Shown here in pieces: positions 1 to 5,302 of a stretch of DNA of 6,185 nt. The first letter of the stretch is position 1; each line of letters starts with the position of its first letter. The notes under the pieces were generated by a model. It saw only the letters and a list, made by a program, of their open reading frames with translations. It made no database searches and was not told the DNA's origin. This stretch comes from Planctomycetaceae bacterium (lineage in GTDB: Bacteria; Planctomycetota; Planctomycetia; Planctomycetales; Planctomycetaceae). The position numbers and the translations under genes are program-made. The stretch covers positions 1 to 6,185 of the forward strand of contig JALWSL010000342.1 in the NCBI GenBank assembly GCA_027080405.1, in the 5' to 3' direction.

Positions 1-242
1 CTTCTTCTCCGCGCACAGGGAAAATTGAAACGAGGAAGATGAAACAATCTTCGAGGCTGATCCGCGCTCTGTCCCTGTTTCGCATTGATACTTTGTATTG
101 TTTTTTCTGTTAATGCTCTACTTTTTTGCTATGTGCCGATCCTTCGCATTGATGCTTTACGGGGTCATATCCATCAACTATTCTGGCCTTTCCGGCATTT
201 TGTGGTGTTTATTGATCAGTTCAGTGAATAGAAAAACGGTTC
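1..242. other. Gene-free lead-in upstream of the serine hydrolase gene
   Basis: No convincing gene is seen here. Frame 3 is open from the window edge to a TAA at 111-113, so the tail of an upstream gene cannot be excluded. Within it an ATG at 39 would give a 24-residue peptide, with GAGGA close upstream, but nothing about that peptide is recognisable. The stretch 98-200 is T-rich and gives hydrophobic translations by composition alone. A short hairpin is possible at 35-52 (GAAGAT / ATCTTC, 6-nt loop). A near-exact direct repeat is listed separately. No promoter with both boxes well matched was found for the gene starting at 243. Confidence 0.5.
79..158. repeat. 16-bp direct repeat pair, 64 bp apart
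   Basis: The sequence TTCGCATTGATRCTTT occurs at 79-94 and again at 143-158 with one mismatch (A versus G at position 12). Both copies lie upstream of the serine hydrolase gene on its strand. Spacing is 64 bp, about six helical turns. This could be a pair of regulator-binding half-sites or a small duplication; the sequence alone does not decide. Confidence 0.5.
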
Positions 243-1322
243 ATGTTCTCGCGATTTCAGGAAGTGGTTCAGCAGGGGGTTGAACGAAAACTGCATTTGG
301 GGGTGCAGCTCAGTCTTTCCCGACGGGGGAAGACGTACGAATTGGCCTGTGGCGAATCCAGTGCGGGAGAACCGTTAGAAGTTGACAGCAGGTTGTTCTG
401 GCTTTCGGCCGGTAAACCGATCACCGCAGTAGCTTTAATGATCCTGCAGCAACAGGGAAAGCTGTCGGTTGATGATCCCGTTTCAAAACATCTCGCCTGC
501 TTCACCGGAAAAGAGAAGGGGCAAATAACGCTCAAACATCTCCTCACACATACAGCGGGCCTGAAAGACGTTCGCACCGGTTGGCCCGAAGCCGACTTCC
601 CTCAGATCTTGTCCCGGCTATGCGAAACACCTCTCCAGGACGGTTGGATACCGGGTGAACGGGCGGCGTATGTGCCCGCGGCTACCTGGATGCTGCTGGG
701 AGAAATCGTCACGCGCGTTTCAGGGATACCGTTTCTCCGGTTTGTTCAGGAGCAAATACTCACTCCGTTACAGATGGATCAAACGGTTTGCGTTCATCGC
801 GAAACGGCACAGCGGTTGCGCGGAACGATTCAGATGTATGATCGAGTCGCCGGAGAGATACGGGAAAGTGATTACATCGATCGCATGTTCAAGGGTGTCG
901 CATCGCCCGGTTCCTGTTTTGCGGGGCCTGCCCATAATCTACGCAAATTCTATGATGCGTTACGCTTCAGCCATGAGAACGGGAAAGAAATTCTCTCGGT
1001 AGAATCGGTTCGGCAGATGACGTTCAGGCATCGTGAAAACATGGTTGATGAAACCTTCCGTCACAAGATCGATTTTGGGTTGGGGGTTATTATCAACTCC
1101 AATCGGTACGGTGAAAAAACAGTTCCCTACGGATATGGACTGAACAGTTCTGAAACAGCGTTCGGGCATGGCGGTTCGCAAAGTTCAATCGGGTTTGCCG
1201 ATCCCGAACGGGAAATGAGCGTTGTGATTATCGCCAACGGTCGCCCCGGTGAAGGACTGCACCAAAGACGATTCCGTCAACTGCTTGCCGCCCTGGAAGA
1301 AGACCTGTTGCAGCTTGATTGA
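243..1322 (+). CDS. Serine beta-lactamase-fold hydrolase (PF00144 family), probable esterase/peptidase
   Basis: 359 residues, about the usual length for the beta-lactamase/transpeptidase-like (class C, family VIII esterase) fold. The SxxK nucleophile motif is S55-A-G-K58, followed by the typical KPIT segment. LLTHTAGL at 100-107 is a family hallmark. The second motif is Y143-V-P145, in which Tyr is kept but the Asn of classical YxN is Pro; YxP is, from memory, common in planctomycete members. The third motif is H309-G-G311 in place of KTG. Family members hydrolyse esters, amides or D-peptides by a Ser acyl-enzyme; the substrate here is unknown, and antibiotic resistance is not implied. No signal peptide or membrane segment is visible, so a cytoplasmic location is inferred. 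The ATG at 243 is the first possible start after an in-frame TGA at 225-227; it has no clear Shine-Dalgarno sequence. The gene stands alone and converges on the DUF1573 gene. Confidence 0.88.
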   Translation: MFSRFQEVVQQGVERKLHLGVQLSLSRRGKTYELACGESSAGEPLEVDSRLFWLSAGKPITAVALMILQQQGKLSVDDPVSKHLACFTGKEKGQITLKHLLTHTAGLKDVRTGWPEADFPQILSRLCETPLQDGWIPGERAAYVPAATWMLLGEIVTRVSGIPFLRFVQEQILTPLQMDQTVCVHRETAQRLRGTIQMYDRVAGEIRESDYIDRMFKGVASPGSCFAGPAHNLRKFYDALRFSHENGKEILSVESVRQMTFRHRENMVDETFRHKIDFGLGVIINSNRYGEKTVPYGYGLNSSETAFGHGGSQSSIGFADPEREMSVVIIANGRPGEGLHQRRFRQLLAALEEDLLQLD

Positions 1323-1360
1323 TCGCCATTAAATTGATCACCGTCAAATTGATCGCTGTT
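1316..1360. repeat. Three imperfect tandem copies of a 15-bp unit
   Basis: The units are 1316-1330, 1331-1345 and 1346-1360, sharing the core TTGATCRCYRTY. Copies 2 and 3 match at 12 of 15 positions; copy 1 is more diverged. The first unit covers the final Asp codon and TGA stop of the serine hydrolase gene, and the array ends 45 bases before the stop of the convergent DUF1573 gene. The repeat length is a multiple of three, so it reads as a 5-residue repeat on both strands, but no gene is needed to explain it. Confidence 0.7.
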
Positions 1361-1405
1361 GATGCAGGGCATTTTTTGATGCGAGGAGTTTCATGCGGGG
1401 ACTTT

Positions 1406-2230
1406 TCAATTCGCCCTGTTCTTCGGAAGTTTCGGGGCATCAACCTGTTGTTTGGGGCCAAAGATCAGAACGGGAATTCGTATTTGAGGGAATTCGCGGT
1501 CATCGGTATCGATAATGATGCTTCCGGTGTGCTTTCCGTCGGGAACGGTTGCCCGGGCAGTAACAGAGATCGAATACCGGGTATGGCCCTGCTGATCTTT
1601 TGAAGCGACCGCATCACCTGCCGTGAGATATTCCGAATCGACCTGAATGTTGGTGATGTGAAAGGAACTTCCGGGGCGGAAATCGGTCAATCGAATCGTC
1701 TGCGATGTCTCCCGTGAGCTCAACTGGTAGAAGATCAAGGCGTTGGGGCGAACGGTAATTTTCTTCTGTGGGACTTCTACACGGTAGAGCACCTTTTCGG
1801 AAAGCGGCTTCTTTTCGTCACCAACCTGAACGTAGTCGATGCGAACCTGATATTCGTGCCGGCCCGATGATTCCCCCGTTGTATCGACTTCCAGATAGAA
1901 TTCGCCTTGTTCTTTCGGTTGGATCGCTTCTCCCTGACCACGCATTCTCACTCGAATGCAGCCACAACTCGGTTTGATGTTCCTGATGAGAATCGGCTTT
2001 TTACCCGCATTATGAAATTCGAATTTTGCAATCGCCTTCCCTTCGCGCAAATCGAACTCTCTTAAATGCACCATGTGAATGTGCATCGCAAGAGGGTGCT
2101 CATTTTCCAACTGCCACTCTCCTTGCGAGTGGGGAGGACGCACGGAAACGGCAAACGAACAGACAGCCGGCAACAGGCACAGAACAAAGATGAGAACTGT
2201 TTTGATTTTTCCAGCCATTTTTTCATTCAT
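1406..2230 (-). CDS. Exported DUF1573 domain protein
   Basis: 274 residues. The N-terminus has a basic stretch and a hydrophobic core (about residues 8-28), which fits a Sec signal peptide; no good lipobox is seen. A DUF1573 domain follows at roughly 60-133: a FEFHNAGKKP strand, then the hallmark IKPSCGC (SCGC at 88-91), then an acidic strand ending near IDY. A second Ig-like strand set near 195-258 ends in GSIIIDTDD and a P-x-I-x-I-P-V pattern resembling ASH/Ig-like repeats. DUF1573 proteins are common exported proteins in Planctomycetes and Bacteroidetes; their biochemical role is not established. The ATG at 2230 is supported by GAGG at 2242-2239, eight bases upstream; a second Met at residue 5 would be too far from it. 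It lies 51 bases after the lipoprotein gene on the same strand, so the two probably share a transcript. Confidence 0.87.
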   Translation of the reverse strand: MNEKMAGKIKTVLIFVLCLLPAVCSFAVSVRPPHSQGEWQLENEHPLAMHIHMVHLREFDLREGKAIAKFEFHNAGKKPILIRNIKPSCGCIRVRMRGQGEAIQPKEQGEFYLEVDTTGESSGRHEYQVRIDYVQVGDEKKPLSEKVLYRVEVPQKKITVRPNALIFYQLSSRETSQTIRLTDFRPGSSFHITNIQVDSEYLTAGDAVASKDQQGHTRYSISVTARATVPDGKHTGSIIIDTDDREFPQIRIPVLIFGPKQQVDAPKLPKNRAN

Positions 2231-2281
2231 GGGAATCGCCTCACTTTCGGGATCGCCTGGTTTGCCTCTTGTTTTTGAAGA

Positions 2282-2716
2282 TTACTGGAACTCGGAGCCA
2301 TGGATTGCGTTTTGGGGATCGAAATTTTCGAAATTGATCAGTTTGTCATCCCGAAAGACCAACATGTAGGTATTGCCCTGCCTGTCCGGTCCCCAACTGT
2401 AGACGCGATCATCGGCCCGGTAGAGTCCATCGCCAGAAAGAATATCCGTGTCGTCGAAAACACGTTCTCCCTGTACTCCAACGATGCGGTCGATATCTCC
2501 CTTGCTCATTCCATTTTTGGCCAGGTTGGAAAGCAGCCATTTGATCGAATCTTCGGAACGCTCCACCAAAAATTCTTCCCTTCGCTTTTCCGCTTCAGCA
2601 AAGAGAGTTTCATCCTGCTGCATCAAATCCGTCAGGGAGGTCATCATTGAACACCCGGTCAGAAGCAACATCGCTGCCAGAAACAGTCTCCCCGTTGTAT
2701 TTGTGACGAAGTCCAT
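2282..2716 (-). CDS. Small lipoprotein with BamE/SmpA-like C-terminal half
   Basis: 144 residues from the ATG at 2716. The N-terminus ends in a lipobox, L19-T-G-C22, so Cys22 should be lipidated and the protein membrane-anchored. Residues 30-65 are charged and probably helical (QQDETLFAEAEKRREEF). Residues 66-131 (NGMSKGDIDRIVG, then a gap, then VYSWGP, YMLVFRDDKLINF) follow the pattern of the SmpA/OmlA/BamE fold: a 'G-M-s-x-x-x-v-x-x-l-G' helix, then beta strands ending in an F-x-d-d-k-l hairpin. That assignment is inference from pattern; BamE itself supports outer-membrane protein assembly, and this protein may only share the fold. An in-frame TTG two codons upstream (2722) is possible, but the ATG is preferred; GGAAAG lies seven bases before it. 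It is the first gene of a minus-strand pair with the DUF1573 gene. No clear promoter was found upstream. Confidence 0.82.
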   Translation of the reverse strand: MDFVTNTTGRLFLAAMLLLTGCSMMTSLTDLMQQDETLFAEAEKRREEFLVERSEDSIKWLLSNLAKNGMSKGDIDRIVGVQGERVFDDTDILSGDGLYRADDRVYSWGPDRQGNTYMLVFRDDKLINFENFDPQNAIHGSEFQ

Positions 2717-2772
2717 CTCCAATCTTTCCGCTTGTCTTTCCCTTTTGCTAAAGCATGGATTATTTCACATGA

Positions 2773-3051
2773 TCAGGCTTTTTCGACCGCCTCACCTTCC
2801 GTAATGAATACCGGTGGTACGGTGAAGGCATCAAAATATCGGAAAAGCCCGTAAAGCCGAAGGGCAATTCAGGAATGGCGTGTCATGGTATTCCTTACAA
2901 TTTGAATCCGCCCGGCTTCTGGAACCTATACGGCTTGAGGCGGGAAGGGAGAAGTGCTCACATTTACAGACATTCCGTTTTGAATTTCTGTGATCACGGA
3001 GTTTGTGAAAGCTGTGCTACTGAAGGTTCTATTACGGGGTTCCTGCCCTGA
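2773..3051 (+). pseudogene. Possible decayed fragment of an FGE-sulfatase (SUMF1) domain
   Basis: This frame is open for 92 codons after a TGA at 2770-2772 and ends at TGA 3049-3051. The only ATG (2875) would leave a 58-residue peptide, and no Shine-Dalgarno sequence stands before it. The translation contains NSGMACH, then NPPGFWNLYG followed by LRRE. These line up with the FGE-sulfatase core NSGxxxH ... NPFGLYDMHG-NVRE: NSG, H, NP, G, G and RE are identical and the intervening residues are mostly conservative, with one residue missing between the H and the NP. FGE-sulfatase domains are abundant in planctomycetes. The N-terminal and C-terminal parts of the domain are not visible. I infer a relic rather than a working gene; chance similarity cannot be excluded. 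Confidence 0.25.
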
Positions 3052-3059
3052 GCAGGGTA
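3046..3059. repeat. 14-bp palindromic repeat, copy 1
   Basis: CCCTGAGCAGGGTA, whose first 12 bases are the inverted repeat CCCTG-AG-CAGGG. An identical 14-mer occurs at 5230-5243. Both copies are intergenic, in the same orientation, upstream of a plus-strand gene. This copy lies about 100 bases before the putative promoter of the CXXCH gene. It could be a shared operator or a small dispersed repeat. Confidence 0.5.
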
Positions 3060-3158
3060 ACAACGGGCGAAAAAGGGTATGACTTTGCCAATTGGGCAAT
3101 TTGGGACTGCTCGGTGAGACTGTTCATCGATTTTATGTGCTCTGTGCAGGTTGAACAG

Positions 3159-3187
3159 TTGACTTCTCTTCTCTTCTCCCATTTAAT
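3159..3187 (+). promoter_or_regulatory. Sigma-70-like promoter for the CXXCH gene
   Basis: The -35 box is TTGACT (3159-3164, five of six matches to TTGACA). After exactly 17 bases comes TTTAAT (3182-3187, five of six matches to TATAAT). Transcription would begin near 3194, giving a leader of about 140 nt before the ATG at 3335. The spacer is a pyrimidine tract containing three tandem TTCTC units (3164-3178). This is the best promoter match seen in the window. Confidence 0.6.
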
Positions 3188-3192
3188 GGGAG
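3176..3192. promoter_or_regulatory. Palindrome covering the -10 box, possible operator
   Basis: CTCCCATT-T-AATGGGAG is a perfect 8+8 inverted repeat around a central T. It spans the end of the promoter spacer and the whole -10 box, a position where a bound repressor would block RNA polymerase. As RNA it would fall mostly upstream of the predicted start, so a DNA-level role is more likely than a hairpin. No regulator gene is seen nearby. Confidence 0.4.
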
Positions 3193-3215
3193 GGAGGTGA
3201 TAGCGACGAAACAGG

Positions 3216-3335
3216 ATGGACATCCGTGTACTGAAGACCACTCGCAGCCACTGCGAACCGCGGGCCATTCGGCTCGATCCTACCAGATGGTCACGTCGTG
3301 TTTATTGGCAATTGGAAATAATGGGAGAGAAGTAA
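3216..3335 (+). CDS. Possible 39-residue leader ORF coupled to the CXXCH gene
   Basis: ATG at 3216, TAA at 3333-3335; its stop overlaps the ATG of the CXXCH gene as TAATG, the classic arrangement for translational coupling. The peptide is basic and Arg-rich (MDIRVLKTTRSHCEPRAIRL at the start), with no signal peptide or known domain. A perfect 9-base anti-SD complement, GGAGGTGAT, lies at 3193-3201, but its core is some 18 bases from this ATG, longer than usual. Short hairpins lie at the start codon (GGATG-GA-CATCC, 3214-3225) and at 3242-3256 (TCGCAG-CCA-CTGCGA). It may be a real leader peptide or a chance frame in the 5' UTR. Confidence 0.25.
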   Translation: MDIRVLKTTRSHCEPRAIRLDPTRWSRRVYWQLEIMGEK

Positions 3336-3691
3336 TGCAAAAACTAACCGTTGGTCTGTGCAGCTTGGCGTTTGTGTTGGCTTGTTCGGTGCAATCAGCA
3401 GATGCCCGTCCAAAATACTACAAGTATTTCAAGGAGCTTTATCCGGAAGTGCAGGATCTTTCCAAAACGAAATGCTTTATCTGTCATACGGACAAGAAAA
3501 AAAAGAAGTTCAATAACTATGGTCATGCCGTGAAAGAGTGTCTGGGCGAAAAAGCGAAGAATGTCAAAGATGTCGAGTTGATCAAAAAAGCCCTCAAAGC
3601 TGCGGAAGCGAAAAAGAGCAAAGTGGAGGGAAAGACGTTTGGCGACCTGCTGAAAGAAAACAAACGTCCCGGAGAAGATAAAAGAGAGTAA
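3335..3691 (+). CDS. Small exported Lys-rich protein with one CXXCH (c-type cytochrome-like) motif
   Basis: 118 residues. A Sec signal peptide is clear: MQK, a hydrophobic core (residues 4-18), then SADA with likely cleavage after Ala24. The mature protein has one heme-c attachment motif, C47-F-I-C50-H51, preceded by KTK and followed by a run of five Lys (54-58) and NNYG (60-63). Heme c would be attached in the periplasm if the motif is used. No Met is present in the mature chain, so a Met distal ligand is impossible; His64 is the only other His. The C-terminal 50 residues are helical and Lys/Glu-rich, and 24 of the 94 mature residues are Lys. This is far shorter than many electron-transfer cytochromes, so the role is unknown. 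The frame is open further up (GTG at 3197), but the ATG at 3335 is chosen for the signal peptide and GGGAG at 3323-3327, seven bases before it. An intrinsic terminator follows at 3720. Confidence 0.8.
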   Translation: MQKLTVGLCSLAFVLACSVQSADARPKYYKYFKELYPEVQDLSKTKCFICHTDKKKKKFNNYGHAVKECLGEKAKNVKDVELIKKALKAAEAKKSKVEGKTFGDLLKENKRPGEDKRE

Positions 3692-3719
3692 TTCGATTTT
3701 CCGGAATTGAAACGACAGG

Positions 3720-3747
3720 AAAGGTGAGTGTTGCACTCACCTTTTTT
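3720..3747 (+). terminator. Intrinsic terminator of the CXXCH gene
   Basis: A perfect 10-bp stem, AAGGTGAGTG (3721-3730) with CACTCACCTT (3734-3743), around the loop TTG, extendable by one A-T pair (3720/3744), ending in a run of six T (3742-3747). It begins 28 bases after the stop codon at 3691 and isolates this gene from the esterase gene downstream. Confidence 0.88.
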
Positions 3748-3844
3748 CATGCGCCATCGCTATTTTTTATGCGTTATGTTGCACAGCGGACGCTCTCGGG
3801 TAGACTTGGAATACCGGGAACCCGTTTTAGTGGAGAACGTATCG

Positions 3845-5152
3845 ATGATCTCTTTTCTTCGACCAACTCTTTCAGGGCGAACTTTGGCCACGCTGCTTGT
3901 CCTTTTGTTGTGCTGCGGTGTCAGTCTGGCCTATCAGCCCAAGGGGTACAACTACGATGAAGCGAAAGTTCCTGCGTACAAACTCCCTGATCCGTTGATA
4001 TGTGAAGATGGTTCGCCCGTAACATCCCCCCTGCAATGGAAGACAAAAAGGCGTCCCGAGATTCTCCATCTTTTCGAAACAGAGGTTTACGGAAAAAGCC
4101 CTGCGCGTCCTTCCTGCCTGCATTTCGAGCAGACATCCTGTTCCGATGAGGCGCTCGGAGGTCACGCCATTCGAAAAGAGGTATCAATTTGGTTGACCGA
4201 AGGGAAAAAGGGGCCGCATCTTGATCTTCTGATCTATCTCCCCAAAAGTTCCAGACCTGTTCCTGTTTTCCTGGCTCTCAACTTCAAGGGGAATCATTCG
4301 ATTTCAAATGATCCGCAGATCAGGCTGTCTCGTCAGTGGATGCGTTCGTCGGCTGATTCGGGAATTGTCGATCATCGAGCGACGGAAAAGTCTCGGGGTG
4401 TTGCGTCATCGCGCTGGCCGGTGGAGATGATTGTCAAACGGGGCTACGGTCTGGCGACAATGTATTACGGTGACATCGATCCCGATTTTGATGATGGTTT
4501 TCAAAACGGTGTGCATCCCCTGTTCTACAGAAAGGGGCAGAAAAAACCGGCTCCGGATGAATGGGGGAGTATTGCAGCCTGGGCGTGGGGATTGAGTCGG
4601 GCGCTCGATTATCTTGAAACAGATTGCCTGGTCGATGCCCGAAAAGTTGCGGTGATGGGACATTCGCGTCTGGGGAAAACAGCGTTGTGGGCCGGAGCTG
4701 TTGATGAACGGTTCGCCATCGTCATTTCGAACGATTCCGGCTGCGGGGGAGCTGCGTTGAGCCGTCGGCATTTCGGGGAGACCGTTCAACGGATCAACAC
4801 CTCGTTTCCACACTGGTTTTGCGGCAACTTCAAAAAGTATAACGAAAACGAATCGGCACTGCCTGTCGATCAGCATGAATTGATCGCCCTGATTGCCCCC
4901 CGGCCCGTTTATGTCGCCAGCGCCCAGGAGGACAGATGGGCCGATCCGCATGGTGAATTCCTCTCGCTGCTTCACGCTTCCAAAGTTTATGAACTGCTTG
5001 GCGAGAAACCGATCGCCAGTCAAGAATGGCCGCCCCCCAACAAGCCGATTACCGGCACGATCGGATATCATCTCCGTACCGGAAAGCACGACGTAACCGA
5101 TTACGACTGGAACAGATATCTCGATTTCGCTGATTTGCACTTTCGGAAATAA
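3845..5152 (+). CDS. Exported CE15-family glucuronoyl esterase-like hydrolase
   Basis: 435 residues with an N-terminal signal peptide (hydrophobic 12-29, likely cleavage after SLA29). The alpha/beta-hydrolase core carries the CE15 nucleophile block [15 protein letters not shown], with Ser274 as nucleophile, followed by [18 protein letters not shown] (295-312). His415 in [16 protein letters not shown] is the probable catalytic His. The acid could be Asp297, at the position of the Glu of fungal enzymes, or Glu362/Asp363 in [10 protein letters not shown] after a later strand, as in many bacterial members. CE15 enzymes cleave the ester between 4-O-methyl-glucuronic acid of xylan and lignin alcohols; the natural substrate here could differ. 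The frame is open back to a GTG at 3728, but that start lies inside the upstream terminator. The ATG at 3845 has GGAGA at 3832-3836, eight bases before it, and leads straight into the signal peptide. The promoter must lie in 3748-3831 but none is obvious. Confidence 0.87.
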   Translation: MISFLRPTLSGRTLATLLVLLLCCGVSLAYQPKGYNYDEAKVPAYKLPDPLICEDGSPVTSPLQWKTKRRPEILHLFETEVYGKSPARPSCLHFEQTSCSDEALGGHAIRKEVSIWLTEGKKGPHLDLLIYLPKSSRPVPVFLALNFKGNHSISNDPQIRLSRQWMRSSADSGIVDHRATEKSRGVASSRWPVEMIVKRGYGLATMYYGDIDPDFDDGFQNGVHPLFYRKGQKKPAPDEWGSIAAWAWGLSRALDYLETDCLVDARKVAVMGHSRLGKTALWAGAVDERFAIVISNDSGCGGAALSRRHFGETVQRINTSFPHWFCGNFKKYNENESALPVDQHELIALIAPRPVYVASAQEDRWADPHGEFLSLLHASKVYELLGEKPIASQEWPPPNKPITGTIGYHLRTGKHDVTDYDWNRYLDFADLHFRK

Positions 5153-5183
5153 TGGTGCTGCCAAGCACTATCGGAAGTAATGG
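5137..5183. repeat. 19-bp near-duplicate at the esterase stop, with a 3' hairpin
   Basis: 5137-5155 and 5165-5183 match at 17 of 19 positions (GCACTWTCGGAARTAATGG), 28 bp apart. The first copy holds the last codons and TAA stop of the esterase gene; the second copies them just downstream. Between and into the second copy runs an inverted repeat, GTGCT (5155-5159) / AGCAC (5164-5168) with loop GCCA, extendable by a G-T and a T-A pair. No T-run follows, so it is at most a weak terminator or mRNA-end hairpin. Confidence 0.55.
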
Positions 5184-5229
5184 GGTCGGAACGCGGCCGG
5201 GAACAAGTGACAGGAGGGGGACTGATTTC

Positions 5230-5243
5230 CCCTGAGCAGGGTA
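5230..5243. repeat. 14-bp palindromic repeat, copy 2
   Basis: Identical to 3046-3059 (CCCTGAGCAGGGTA). It lies 59 bases before the BatA-like start codon and six bases before TATTAT (5250-5255), a possible -10 box with no good -35 partner. A competing stem, AGGGG with CCCCT around 5217-5233, overlaps it. An operator for the downstream gene is possible but unproven. Confidence 0.45.
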
Positions 5244-5302
5244 TCTGTGTATTATGTCGGTGGGCCTTTTCATTTTCACGGATTGAACCTGCTTGTTGAT
5301 CT

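Larger units (their letters stand above)
2723..3158. other. Gene-poor region between divergent transcription units
   Basis: No intact gene was recognised between the lipoprotein start and the promoter of the CXXCH gene. The region holds an open frame at 2773-3051 listed separately as a possible gene relic, one copy of a 14-bp palindromic repeat (3046-3059), and a short direct repeat CAATTGGG/CAATTTGGG at 3089-3105. Reverse-strand frames at 2994-3268 have no recognisable protein features and are treated as chance. The promoter of the lipoprotein/DUF1573 pair should lie in the first 100 bases or so, but no pair of boxes stands out. Confidence 0.5.

Noticed and set aside
98..283. Hydrophobic 61-residue frame before the serine hydrolase gene
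   Set aside because: It starts at a TTG in a T-rich stretch and overlaps the better-supported gene by 41 bases; its hydrophobicity reflects base composition.
243..1322. Antibiotic-resistance beta-lactamase
   Set aside because: The fold matches, but the second motif lacks Asn and no signal peptide is seen, so resistance is not supported.
2717..2722. TTG start for the lipoprotein
   Set aside because: It adds only two residues; the ATG at 2716 is the more usual start and gives the same lipobox.
3197..3334. Upstream extension of the CXXCH gene to a GTG at 3197
   Set aside because: It would place 46 polar residues before a clear Sec signal peptide, and the ATG at 3335 has its own Shine-Dalgarno sequence.
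3817..3842. ECF-sigma-like promoter GGAAC-N16-CGTAT
   Set aside because: The boxes fit well, but transcription would start after the esterase ATG and exclude its ribosome site, so it is probably chance.
3728..3844. Upstream extension of the esterase to a GTG at 3728
   Set aside because: The start would lie inside the terminator stem of the preceding gene and bury the signal peptide; ATG 3845 has a good ribosome site.
4406..5164. 252-residue minus-strand frame
   Set aside because: It lies antisense to the CE15 core and has no recognisable protein features; it is a shadow of the esterase gene.
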